A stretch of 37,442 nucleotides of DNA from Vicinamibacterales bacterium (GTDB lineage Bacteria; Acidobacteriota; Vicinamibacteria; Vicinamibacterales; 2-12-FULL-66-21): the NCBI GenBank assembly GCA_035699745.1, contig DASSPH010000025.1:1-37442 (forward strand), read 5' to 3'. This document shows positions 1 to 6,369 of the stretch, one piece after another (positions within the stretch are counted from its first letter, which is position 1; every line of letters starts with the position of its first letter). The notes under the pieces were generated by a model. The model was given only the letters and a program-made list of their open reading frames with translations, had not been told where the DNA came from and ran no database searches. The position numbers were made by a program, and so were the translations under genes.

Positions 1-975
1 GGCCTTCGCGGCGATCACGCCGGCGGCGCGCGCGACGGTCTCGATCCGGCGATGCCCCTCGGCGTCCCACATCACCGCCTCGAGCTTGCGCTTCTCGTCG
101 GCAGTGGCGAGATAGCCGCCCTCGGCCTGCAGCGCCTCGAGGAAACGATCGTAGATCGCGGCCTCGACCAGCAGGTTGCCGTCGCACGAACAGCCGGACC
201 CGTGGTTCTGCGTCTTGCTGATGCGCGTGTTCATCGCCGCCTCGGCGAGGTCAGCCGTCTCGTCGATGACGACGGTGGCGTTCCCCGCGCCGACGCCGTA
301 GGCCGGCTTGCCGGAGCTGTAGGCGGCCTTCACCATCGCGGTGCCGCCGGTCGCGATCGTGAGATCGCAGATCGCCATCAGTTCCTGCGCCAGCGGGATG
401 CTCGGCGTCTCGAGGCAGAGGATCAGATCGTCGGGCGCGCCCTGCTTGGCGAGCGCGGCGCGCAGCACGCGGGCGATTTCCAGCGCCGTCTTGCGGCTCA
501 GCGGGTGCGGCGAGAAGATCACGGCGTCGCGGCACTTGATGGCGTTGATCGCCATGTTCACCATCGTGACCAGCGGGTTGGTGACCGGCAGCAGGCCGGC
601 GATGACGCCGGCCGGCTTGGCGTACTTGACGATGCCCTTCTCGGGAATGGTCTCGATGATCCCGACGCTCGGCGTGCGCAGCGCGTCGCGCAGGATGCCG
701 AGGATCTTCCAGCGGCGGGCCGGCACCCCTTCGGCGCTGCCCATGCCGCTTTCCTCCACGCTCATCCGGGTGAGGCGGCCGAAGGCCTGCTCGTTGGCGG
801 TGGCCCACGCGATGGCACGGCACAGACGATCGACCGTGGCCTGATCGTAATGATCGACCGCCGCCATGGCGGTCCGGGCGCGGGCCAGGAGCGCCTGCGC
901 CGCCGCCTTTTCCTCCGCCGTGGCGGTCCTCGGCGTCCGTGCATTCTGGCCGGCTGGTGCTGTTGCCGATGTCAT
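1..975 (-). CDS. CoA-acylating aldehyde dehydrogenase family protein (3' end beyond window)
   Basis: The reading frame is open from the ATG at 975 to base 1, giving the first 325 residues of a protein usually about 460-500 long. Residues 115-245 carry the cofactor-binding half seen in acylating dehydrogenases (VTNPLVT, a Ser-Pro-His-Pro stretch, ATGG at 208-211, VGAGN at 228-232). The candidate catalytic cysteine is Cys262 or Cys264 in GSGCSCDGN. This is the EutE/SucD/sulfoacetaldehyde-dehydrogenase (SauS) type, which interconverts an aldehyde and an acyl-CoA with NAD(P)H, rather than the hydrolytic ALDH type. A GGGGAG ribosome-binding site lies about 9 nt upstream. It is divergent from the PQQ dehydrogenase and has a strong sigma70-type promoter overlapping a putative GntR operator. 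The substrate cannot be told from the sequence. Confidence 0.8.
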   Translation of the reverse strand, partial: MTSATAPAGQNARTPRTATAEEKAAAQALLARARTAMAAVDHYDQATVDRLCRAIAWATANEQAFGRLTRMSVEESGMGSAEGVPARRWKILGILRDALRTPSVGIIETIPEKGIVKYAKPAGVIAGLLPVTNPLVTMVNMAINAIKCRDAVIFSPHPLSRKTALEIARVLRAALAKQGAPDDLILCLETPSIPLAQELMAICDLTIATGGTAMVKAAYSSGKPAYGVGAGNATVVIDETADLAEAAMNTRISKTQNHGSGCSCDGNLLVEAAIYDRFLEALQAEGGYLATADEKRKLEAVMWDAEGHRRIETVARAAGVIAAKA

Positions 976-1002
976 TGTCGCGAGCTCCCCGGGGATCGCC
1001 CG

Positions 1003-1037
1003 ACTATAGGCACCACCTGTCCTATTGTCAATACATG
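1003..1037 (-). promoter_or_regulatory. Sigma70-like promoter with embedded putative GntR operator (site A)
   Basis: On the minus strand TTGACA (1031-1026), 17 nt, then TATAGT (1008-1003) form a near-consensus promoter about 20-30 nt upstream of the acylating dehydrogenase start. Overlapping the -35 box is TGT-N12-ACA (1018-1035, plus strand), the same arrangement as at 13313-13330 and 18067-18084. Read on the minus strand the arms are CATGT-N12-ACAGG. A repressor here would block the minus promoter and could also affect the plus-strand PQQ gene, whose -10-like box is at 1041. Confidence 0.7.
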
Positions 1038-1040
1038 CTA

Positions 1041-1046
1041 TATACT
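1041..1046 (+). promoter_or_regulatory. -10-like box of the PQQ dehydrogenase gene
   Basis: TATACT lies 8 nt before the ATG at 1055. No Shine-Dalgarno sequence fits in between, so transcription would start practically at the start codon. No good -35 box is visible upstream. Confidence 0.4.
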
Positions 1047-1054
1047 CCCCCACC

Positions 1055-3007
1055 ATGACACGCCAGCTCTCCCTCGCTGCGGCCGCCGCCGTCGTGCTCG
1101 GCGCCGGCGTCGCCGCGCAGAATGCCGCCCCCCCGGCGTCGAGGCCCGCGGGCGCCGCCCGCCCCGCCGCCGCCGCGGCGGCCAACGGCTCCGCCGCCAA
1201 TCCGCGCGACTGGCCGACCGTCGGCAACGATCCCGGCGGCGCGAAGTACTCCGCGCTCGCGCAGATCACGCCGGCCAACGTCACCCAGCTGACCAAGGCG
1301 TGGACCTACGACACGGGTGCGCCGGCCGCCGGCTACACCATCACGCCGATCGTCGTCAGCAACGTCATGTACCTGCCGGTGCAGGGCAGCGTCGTCGTCG
1401 CGCTCCAGGCCGACACCGGCAAGGAACTCTGGAAGTTCGACCTCAAGACGCTGCCCGACATCGGCCCGAATCCCTCGGCCGGCGGGCGCGGCATCTCGTA
1501 CTGGCCCGGCACGGCGCGCGTCGCGCCGCGCATCGTCATCGCCACCACCAACGGCTTCCTCGTCCAGCTCGACGCGAAGACCGGCAGGCCGGTTCCCAGG
1601 CCCGCCGGCATGGTGAACCTCGCGGCCGGCGTGATGGAGAAGTTCGAGGGACAGCAGTACTCGACCAACATGCCGCCGGCGCTCTACAAGAACCTTGCGA
1701 TCATCGCCGCCCGCACCGGCGAGCAGGGGCGCTACGGTCTTCCGGGCGATCCCCGGGCGTTCGACCTCCTCACCGGCAAGGAGGTCTGGCGCTTCCACAT
1801 CGTCCCGCATCCGGCCGACGAGAACTTCGGCACCTGGGGGCTGAACGGCTGGCAGGATCGCCGCGGCCCCGGCGTCTGGGTGCCGGTGAGCGTGGACCCG
1901 GTCAACGATCTCGTGTTCTTCCCGATGGGCAACGCCACCGACCAGAACTACGGCGGCAGCCGTCCGGGGATCAATCTCTATGCGACGACGCTGCTCGTGC
2001 TGCGCGCCTCGACGGGCAAGCGCGTCTGGCACCAGCAGCTCACCCACCACGACATCTACGACTGGGATTTGAGCGCGCCGCCGGCGCTCGGCGAAACGGT
2101 CAAGGACGGCAAGCGCATTCCGATCGTCGTGCAGATGACCAAGCAGGGCCTGCTGTTCATGTTTCACCGGCTGACCGGCGAGCCGCTGTTCGGGATGGAA
2201 GAGCGTCCGGTGCCGCGCTTCGACGCGCCCGGCGATCAGGCGTGGCCCACGCAGCCGTTCCCGCTGAAGCCCGTGGGCCTCACGCGCGACAGCATGACCC
2301 GCAAGGAAGTCAGCAGGATCTCCCCCGAGGCGGAGAAGTACTGCACGGAGCTGTTCGACAAGTCGGTGAACATGGGGCCGTACACGCCGTACGGCATGCT
2401 TCCCAGCCTCGTGTTCCCCGGCTCCGAAGGCGGCGGCGGCTGGGGCGGCGTGTCCGTCGATGCCGATCGCGGCCTCGTCTACGTGAATACCCGGCACCTC
2501 GGCGTCATCGCGCAGCTCCAGTCCAGCGTCTCGTCTGGCGTGCTGCCGTCGTTCGGCAAGCAGAAGGTGCCGACCAACTTCTACGTCGATCAGCAGGGCT
2601 ACCCGTGCAATGCGCCGCCGTGGGCGGAGATCGCCGCGGTCAGCACCACGACCGGCGACATCGTGTGGCGAACGCCGCTTGGTGAATACCCCGAGCTGAC
2701 CAGGAAGGGCATCACCGGTACCGGGACCGCGGTCAACGACGGCGGACCGATCTCCACCGCCAGCGGGCTGGTGTTCATCGGTTCGACGACCGACTACGGG
2801 TTCCGCGCGTTCGACGCGAAGACCGGGAAGGAGCTCTGGCGCGCCACGATGGATGACGACGTGCTGATGACGCCGCTCACGTATCAGGGAGCGAACGGCA
2901 AGCAGTTCGTGGTGGCAGTCGCCGGCGGCGGCGATGCCGCGTTCCACATTCCGCCCAAGCCTTCGCCGGGCGGCAACGCGACCGTGGTCGCGTTCTCACT
3001 GAAGTAG
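1055..3007 (+). CDS. Exported PQQ-dependent dehydrogenase (Gcd-like quinoprotein, no membrane domain)
   Basis: A 650-residue periplasmic quinoprotein predicted to oxidise an alcohol or sugar with PQQ. The ATG at 1055 is preferred over an upstream TTG at 1025 because it begins a signal peptide (residues 1-21, ending Val-Ala-Ala-Gln). The mature part starts with the family hallmark WPTVGNDPGGAKYS and contains propeller W-motifs such as DTGKELW. The active-site stretch is HHDIYDWD (331-338) and the C-terminal Gcd-like block is PCNAPPW (Cys518) followed by LGEYPE. It resembles the soluble domain of membrane glucose dehydrogenase, but lacks the N-terminal membrane helices and any C-terminal CxxCH cytochrome domain, so electrons must go to a separate acceptor. 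It is followed after 8 nt by the TIM-barrel gene, probably one transcript. Confidence 0.88.
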   Translation: MTRQLSLAAAAAVVLGAGVAAQNAAPPASRPAGAARPAAAAAANGSAANPRDWPTVGNDPGGAKYSALAQITPANVTQLTKAWTYDTGAPAAGYTITPIVVSNVMYLPVQGSVVVALQADTGKELWKFDLKTLPDIGPNPSAGGRGISYWPGTARVAPRIVIATTNGFLVQLDAKTGRPVPRPAGMVNLAAGVMEKFEGQQYSTNMPPALYKNLAIIAARTGEQGRYGLPGDPRAFDLLTGKEVWRFHIVPHPADENFGTWGLNGWQDRRGPGVWVPVSVDPVNDLVFFPMGNATDQNYGGSRPGINLYATTLLVLRASTGKRVWHQQLTHHDIYDWDLSAPPALGETVKDGKRIPIVVQMTKQGLLFMFHRLTGEPLFGMEERPVPRFDAPGDQAWPTQPFPLKPVGLTRDSMTRKEVSRISPEAEKYCTELFDKSVNMGPYTPYGMLPSLVFPGSEGGGGWGGVSVDADRGLVYVNTRHLGVIAQLQSSVSSGVLPSFGKQKVPTNFYVDQQGYPCNAPPWAEIAAVSTTTGDIVWRTPLGEYPELTRKGITGTGTAVNDGGPISTASGLVFIGSTTDYGFRAFDAKTGKELWRATMDDDVLMTPLTYQGANGKQFVVAVAGGGDAAFHIPPKPSPGGNATVVAFSLK

Positions 3008-3015
3008 AGGACGTC

Positions 3016-4326
3016 ATGGATCGACGCCAGTTCATTCACACGGGGATCATGGCGACGCTCGCCGCGAAGGTGCTGGGCGACGTGACGCTCGCGAAGGCAC
3101 AGCAGCCGCCGGCGGGCGCGCCGGCAGCCGCCGGGGCACAGCCGGCCACGCCGGCGCCGGCCGCACGCAAACTGATCATGGACTGTTACACGCGGAACCT
3201 GCACTGGATCCGCGATCACGATCAGATCGCCGAGGCGGCGATCGAGATGACGTGCGGCGGAATCCAGCCGACGGTGGGCGCGTATCCGGCGCACATCGAC
3301 GTGGCGAAGGTCGGCACGGAGCTGCCCGCGTTCGTGAAGACGATGCAGAAGCACGGGCTGCGGGTGAAGCAGATCCGCGGCGGCAACCAGCGGGCGGTCG
3401 GCGATCCGGGTCTCGAGGAGATGGTCGGCGCCATGGCGCAGGCCGGCGCGACGCACTACTGGTGCGGCACGGACACCTACGATCTGACCAGGCCGATCCT
3501 GCCGCAGCTGGACGAGATCAAGAAGAAGGTCGAAGGCTTCGTCAAGCTCAATCAGAAACACGGGACGACGCTGATGTATCACACGCGCGCCGGCGCGAAC
3601 TCGGTCGGCTCGGTGGTCTGGGATCTGCTCTACGTGATGAAGGAGTTCGATCCGAAATACGTCGGCTTCCACTGGGACACGGGGCACATGGCGATGCACG
3701 GCGGCAACATGTGGGAGCTGCTGATGCGCACCGCCGGACCGTACGTCGTCGCGGTGAGCTGGAAGGATCGCTCGTGGGAGCAGAATCTCGGCTTCCTCGG
3801 TGAAGGCGGTCCGTATCCGGGCCCGGTGGACGCGGCGGCGGCCGCGGCGGCGAATCCCGGAGGAGGACGCGGAGGCAGGGGCGCGCGTGGCGCGGCAGGT
3901 GCGCCAGGGGCCCAGGGTGCGGCAGGTGCGCAGGGCGCTCCCGGGGCGCGCGGCGCGGCGGGCGCCGGGTTTGGCGAAGGGGATGCGCCGCAGGCCGGAC
4001 GTGGCCGCGGACGAGGGCGCGGCGCCGGCCCGCGCGAGTTCCCGCTGCCCCTGGCGGGCAACACCTTCGCGCGCGGCGGCGGCTGGACGTCGATCATGGT
4101 GCCGATGGGCACCGGCGTGGTCGACATCTTCCGCTACGCCCGGGTGCTCGCCGACTTGAACTTCAACGGGCCGATGGAACTGCAGGCGGAGTACCTGAAC
4201 GGCGGCGCGCAGAGCGGCGCCGACAAGATCACACTGCCGCGCGAGATGGTGATTGGCAACCTGAAGCGGGACGTGCTCACAATCCGCGCAGCGCTGCAGC
4301 AGTCAGGGACTGGATTGACGTGCTAG
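3016..4326 (+). CDS. Tat-exported sugar phosphate isomerase/epimerase-like TIM-barrel protein with collagen-like insert
   Basis: A 436-residue protein starting with a twin-arginine signal (MDRRQFIHTG, then a hydrophobic stretch to about residue 30). Residues 50-265 match the xylose isomerase-like TIM barrel / AP endonuclease 2 family: a MDCYTRNLHW strand, alternating helices, and FHWDTGHMAMHGG, where His and Asp are likely metal ligands. Residues about 270-342 are a Gly/Ala/Arg/Gln tract with collagen-like Gly-X-Y runs, after which the barrel resumes (PLPLAGNTFARGGGW to the C-terminus). The insert therefore splits the domain late in the barrel. AGAGGA 8 nt upstream of the ATG is a good ribosome-binding site, and the start lies 8 nt after the PQQ dehydrogenase stop. 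The real substrate is unknown; pairing with a quinoprotein suggests handling of an oxidised sugar or polyol. Confidence 0.8.
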   Translation: MDRRQFIHTGIMATLAAKVLGDVTLAKAQQPPAGAPAAAGAQPATPAPAARKLIMDCYTRNLHWIRDHDQIAEAAIEMTCGGIQPTVGAYPAHIDVAKVGTELPAFVKTMQKHGLRVKQIRGGNQRAVGDPGLEEMVGAMAQAGATHYWCGTDTYDLTRPILPQLDEIKKKVEGFVKLNQKHGTTLMYHTRAGANSVGSVVWDLLYVMKEFDPKYVGFHWDTGHMAMHGGNMWELLMRTAGPYVVAVSWKDRSWEQNLGFLGEGGPYPGPVDAAAAAAANPGGGRGGRGARGAAGAPGAQGAAGAQGAPGARGAAGAGFGEGDAPQAGRGRGRGRGAGPREFPLPLAGNTFARGGGWTSIMVPMGTGVVDIFRYARVLADLNFNGPMELQAEYLNGGAQSGADKITLPREMVIGNLKRDVLTIRAALQQSGTGLTC

Positions 4327-4334
4327 TGATAGTG

Positions 4335-4533
4335 GCCAGTTGCCAGTAACCAGTTGCCAGTAACCAGTAACCAGTAACCAGTGACCAGTGACCAGTGGCC
4401 AGTCGCCGGAAAACTGCTCACTGACTAGTCGGACTGGCAACTGGCAACTGGCAACTGGCAACTGGCAACCGGCAACCGGCAACCGGCAACCGGCAACCGG
4501 CAACTGGCAACTGGCTACTGGCCACTGGCCACT
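4335..4533. repeat. Heptamer tandem repeat with inverted arms
   Basis: Left arm 4335-4404 is ten 7-bp units of the form (G/A)CCAGT(N). Right arm 4436-4533 is fourteen 7-bp units: GGCAACT x4, GGCAACC x5, GGCAACT x2, GGCTACT, GGCCACT x2. The right units are the reverse-complement type of the left (CCAGTNN versus NNACTGG), so the two arms can pair imperfectly across a 31-nt spacer. The array fills the space between two convergent genes and supplies the last codons and stop of the Sel1 gene. Confidence 0.9.
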
Positions 4534-5192
4534 GGCTTCCACTCAGCAACACGACGCCTGGCCACCGCGACCGCCTGTGGCGTCATCCGCGCCGCCGAAA
4601 TGTTGCGCAGCTCGAGCAGCCCCTTGCGGTTGTCCTCGAGCGGCGTCTGTCCGGCCGCCAGCGCGAACCACACGTACGCGGATTCGTAGTCACGCGGCAC
4701 GCCGGTGCCGTCGAAATACATCTGTCCGAGCTGATATTGCGCGCGAAGATCGTCCCCATCGGCGGCACGTCTGAACCAGCGCGCCGCTTCGGCCGCATCG
4801 GCGCGGACGCCGCGTCCTTTCAGGTGGAACTCGCCGATCGCGCGCGCCGCCGGCGCGCTGCCGTGCCCGGCCGCTTTCCGGTACCATTCGAGAGCGAGGC
4901 CGTCGTCGGCGGGCACGCCGAAGCCGAACTCGTAGATCTGCCCGAGATGATGCTCCGCCGGAGCCAGCTGCTGCGCCGCGGCCTTGCGGATCCACTCGAC
5001 GCCGGCGGCGGTCTGGGTGCTGCCGTAGTAGAGATACGAACCGAGCGAGAACTGGGCAATGGGATCGCCGTTCCCGGCGCGGGCGCGGGCGGCATCGACC
5101 GCGCGGGCGACGGACGGATCGTCGGCTCGCCGTGCGCTCCCGGAGGCCACCAGCAGATGCGCGGCGCACAGGACGCTGAGGAGAAGATGCAC
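4515..5192 (-). CDS. Exported Sel1/TPR-like repeat protein
   Basis: The 225-residue product begins at GTG 5192: a hydrophobic signal (VHLLLSVLCAAHLLVASG) follows directly, and GGAGGAA precedes it, though at only 3 nt spacing. Longer upstream starts would run into the divergent gene's promoter. Four Sel1-like repeats of about 36 residues follow, with the signatures AQFSLGSYLYYG, AEHHLGQIYEFGFGV, AARAIGEFHLKGRGV and AQYQLGQMYFDGTGV, interleaved with A..W..KAA helices. Such solenoids bind partner proteins in the envelope; no catalytic domain is present. The last six codons and the TAG stop lie inside the heptamer repeat array, so the C-terminal tail looks acquired from the repeat. It is divergent from the methyltransferase gene. 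Confidence 0.8.
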   Translation of the reverse strand: MHLLLSVLCAAHLLVASGSARRADDPSVARAVDAARARAGNGDPIAQFSLGSYLYYGSTQTAAGVEWIRKAAAQQLAPAEHHLGQIYEFGFGVPADDGLALEWYRKAAGHGSAPAARAIGEFHLKGRGVRADAAEAARWFRRAADGDDLRAQYQLGQMYFDGTGVPRDYESAYVWFALAAGQTPLEDNRKGLLELRNISAARMTPQAVAVARRRVAEWKPVASGQ

Positions 5193-5202
5193 GTTCCTCC
5201 GA

Positions 5203-5208
5203 ATTATA
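5203..5208 (-). promoter_or_regulatory. -10 box (TATAAT) of the Sel1-repeat gene
   Basis: A perfect TATAAT on the minus strand ends 10 nt before the GTG at 5192. Transcription would begin within the GGAGGA motif, leaving a leader of only a few bases. No clear -35 box. Confidence 0.45.
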
Positions 5209-5221
5209 CGGAGGGGATCGC

Positions 5222-5773
5222 GTGATCCCCAGGCTCGCGGCGGCGGTTGCGGCGGCGTTGCTGCTGTTCGTGCCGGCGCACGCACAGCAGACGCCGCGGC
5301 GCAACGCCGCCAGACCCGACGTCGTCTACATCCCGACGCCGCAGCCGGTCGTCGAGGCGATGCTGCAGCTGGCGGAGGTGAAGAAGACGGACGTGGTGTA
5401 CGACCTCGGCTCGGGTGACGGCCGCATCGTCATCACCGCGGCCAGGACGTACGGCGCCCGCGGCGTCGGCGTCGAGCTGGACGCGGAGCTGATCAAGCAG
5501 GCGCGGCAGAATGCCGCCGCCGCGGGGGTGGCCGATCGCGTCCGCTTCGTGAGGCAGGATCTGTTCAAGACGGATCTGCGCCCGGCAACGGTGGTGACGC
5601 TCTATCTGCTGCAGAGTTTGAACGAGCGCCTGCGGCCGAAGCTGGTTCGCGAGCTGCGCGCCGGCGCCCGCGTCGTCTCGCACGTCTTCAACATGGGACC
5701 GGAATGGCCGCCGCTGAAAACGGAGACGGTCGAGCGCAGCCGTATCTTCCTCTGGTCGGTGCCAGGGCGATAG
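5222..5773 (+). CDS. SAM-dependent methyltransferase with signal peptide (FAM173/ATPSC-KMT-like)
   Basis: A 183-residue class I methyltransferase. GTG 5222 is supported by GGAGGGG about 7 nt upstream and by the signal peptide that follows (hydrophobic 4-18, then AHAQQ). VYIPTPQPVVEAML precedes motif I, DLGSGDGR (61-68), then an acidic motif II (GVGVELDAE), and post-II QDLFKTDL. The pattern YxPTP...DLGSGDGRIVI...GARVV resembles the DOT1-like/FAM173 lysine methyltransferase group. An exported methyltransferase is odd because SAM is cytoplasmic; either the N-terminus is a membrane anchor facing inward or the true start is further in. It is followed by the cytochrome/HhH gene 21 nt downstream. 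Confidence 0.78.
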   Translation: MIPRLAAAVAAALLLFVPAHAQQTPRRNAARPDVVYIPTPQPVVEAMLQLAEVKKTDVVYDLGSGDGRIVITAARTYGARGVGVELDAELIKQARQNAAAAGVADRVRFVRQDLFKTDLRPATVVTLYLLQSLNERLRPKLVRELRAGARVVSHVFNMGPEWPPLKTETVERSRIFLWSVPGR

Positions 5774-5776
5774 CTC

Positions 5777-5782
5777 TAAAAT
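5777..5782 (+). promoter_or_regulatory. -10-like box before the cytochrome/HhH gene
   Basis: TAAAAT lies 12 nt upstream of the GTG at 5795, just after the methyltransferase stop. A GAGG at 5787-5790 could serve as ribosome-binding site. The gene may have its own start as well as read-through. Confidence 0.35.
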
Positions 5783-5794
5783 ATTCGAGGAACC

Positions 5795-6340
5795 GTGAGC
5801 ACGCATGCATCCTTCTCCATCGGTCTGGTCGCGATCCTGCTCGGCGCGAGCATCGCGGCACGTGCGTCGACGCCGCAGGCGCCGCCGAAGAACGGCGCGC
5901 CCGCTTCCCCGGCGTTGACCAAGAACGTCGGCGACCTGTCGCCGCAGGAGGAGGACGAGTTCGTCAAGGTCACCGAAGCGACGATGGAGCGCGTGTGCGT
6001 GGCGTGCCACCCGTTCGAGAACATCATCAAGTCCCGGCGCACGCTGCCCGAGTGGAACGATCAGGTCACCCAGATGGCGATGCGCGGCGCGCCCGGCACC
6101 GAGACCGACTTCACGCTGGTCAAGAAGTACATGGCGCGCTACTACGGCATCGTCCGCGTCAACTCGGCCAGCGCGGAAGAGCTGTCGGCGGTGCTGGGCC
6201 TGCCCTCGAAGGTGGCCGCGGCGCTGGTGGAATATCGCACGACGAACGGCAAGTTCACCGACCTCGCGTCGCTGGCCAAGGTCGAGGGTGTGGACAAGGC
6301 GAAGCTGGAAGAGAACGCCGACGCCCTGCGGTTCGACTGA
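5795..6340 (+). CDS. Exported protein with a c-type haem motif and a helix-hairpin-helix (ComEA-like) domain
   Basis: A 181-residue protein: signal peptide (hydrophobic about 8-23), low-complexity Pro/Ala linker, a small domain with one haem c motif CVACH (Cys68, Cys71, His72), then from about residue 119 a ComEA/PsbU-like helix-hairpin-helix region (VNSASAEELSAVLGL, then VEYRTTNGKFTDLASL). The haem half resembles single-haem modules of quinohaemoproteins, with candidate axial methionines Met94 and Met96 in QMAMRG. A periplasmic electron carrier for the PQQ dehydrogenases is a reasonable guess. The HhH half could bind DNA as in ComEA or just be a structural module as in PsbU. GTG start with GAGG 4 nt upstream. 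Confidence 0.75.
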   Translation: MSTHASFSIGLVAILLGASIAARASTPQAPPKNGAPASPALTKNVGDLSPQEEDEFVKVTEATMERVCVACHPFENIIKSRRTLPEWNDQVTQMAMRGAPGTETDFTLVKKYMARYYGIVRVNSASAEELSAVLGLPSKVAAALVEYRTTNGKFTDLASLAKVEGVDKAKLEENADALRFD

Positions 6341-6369
6341 GGCAGCCCGGGCGGGCGGACTGGGCGCCG

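Noticed and set aside
52-2685. Very long plus-strand ORF overlapping the acylating dehydrogenase and the PQQ gene
   Set aside because: Composition is Arg/Ala/Gly-rich with no domain, and it is antisense or out of frame to genes with clear motifs; a GC-rich shadow.
4335-4533. CRISPR array
   Set aside because: The units are contiguous 7-mers without spacers and no cas genes are nearby.
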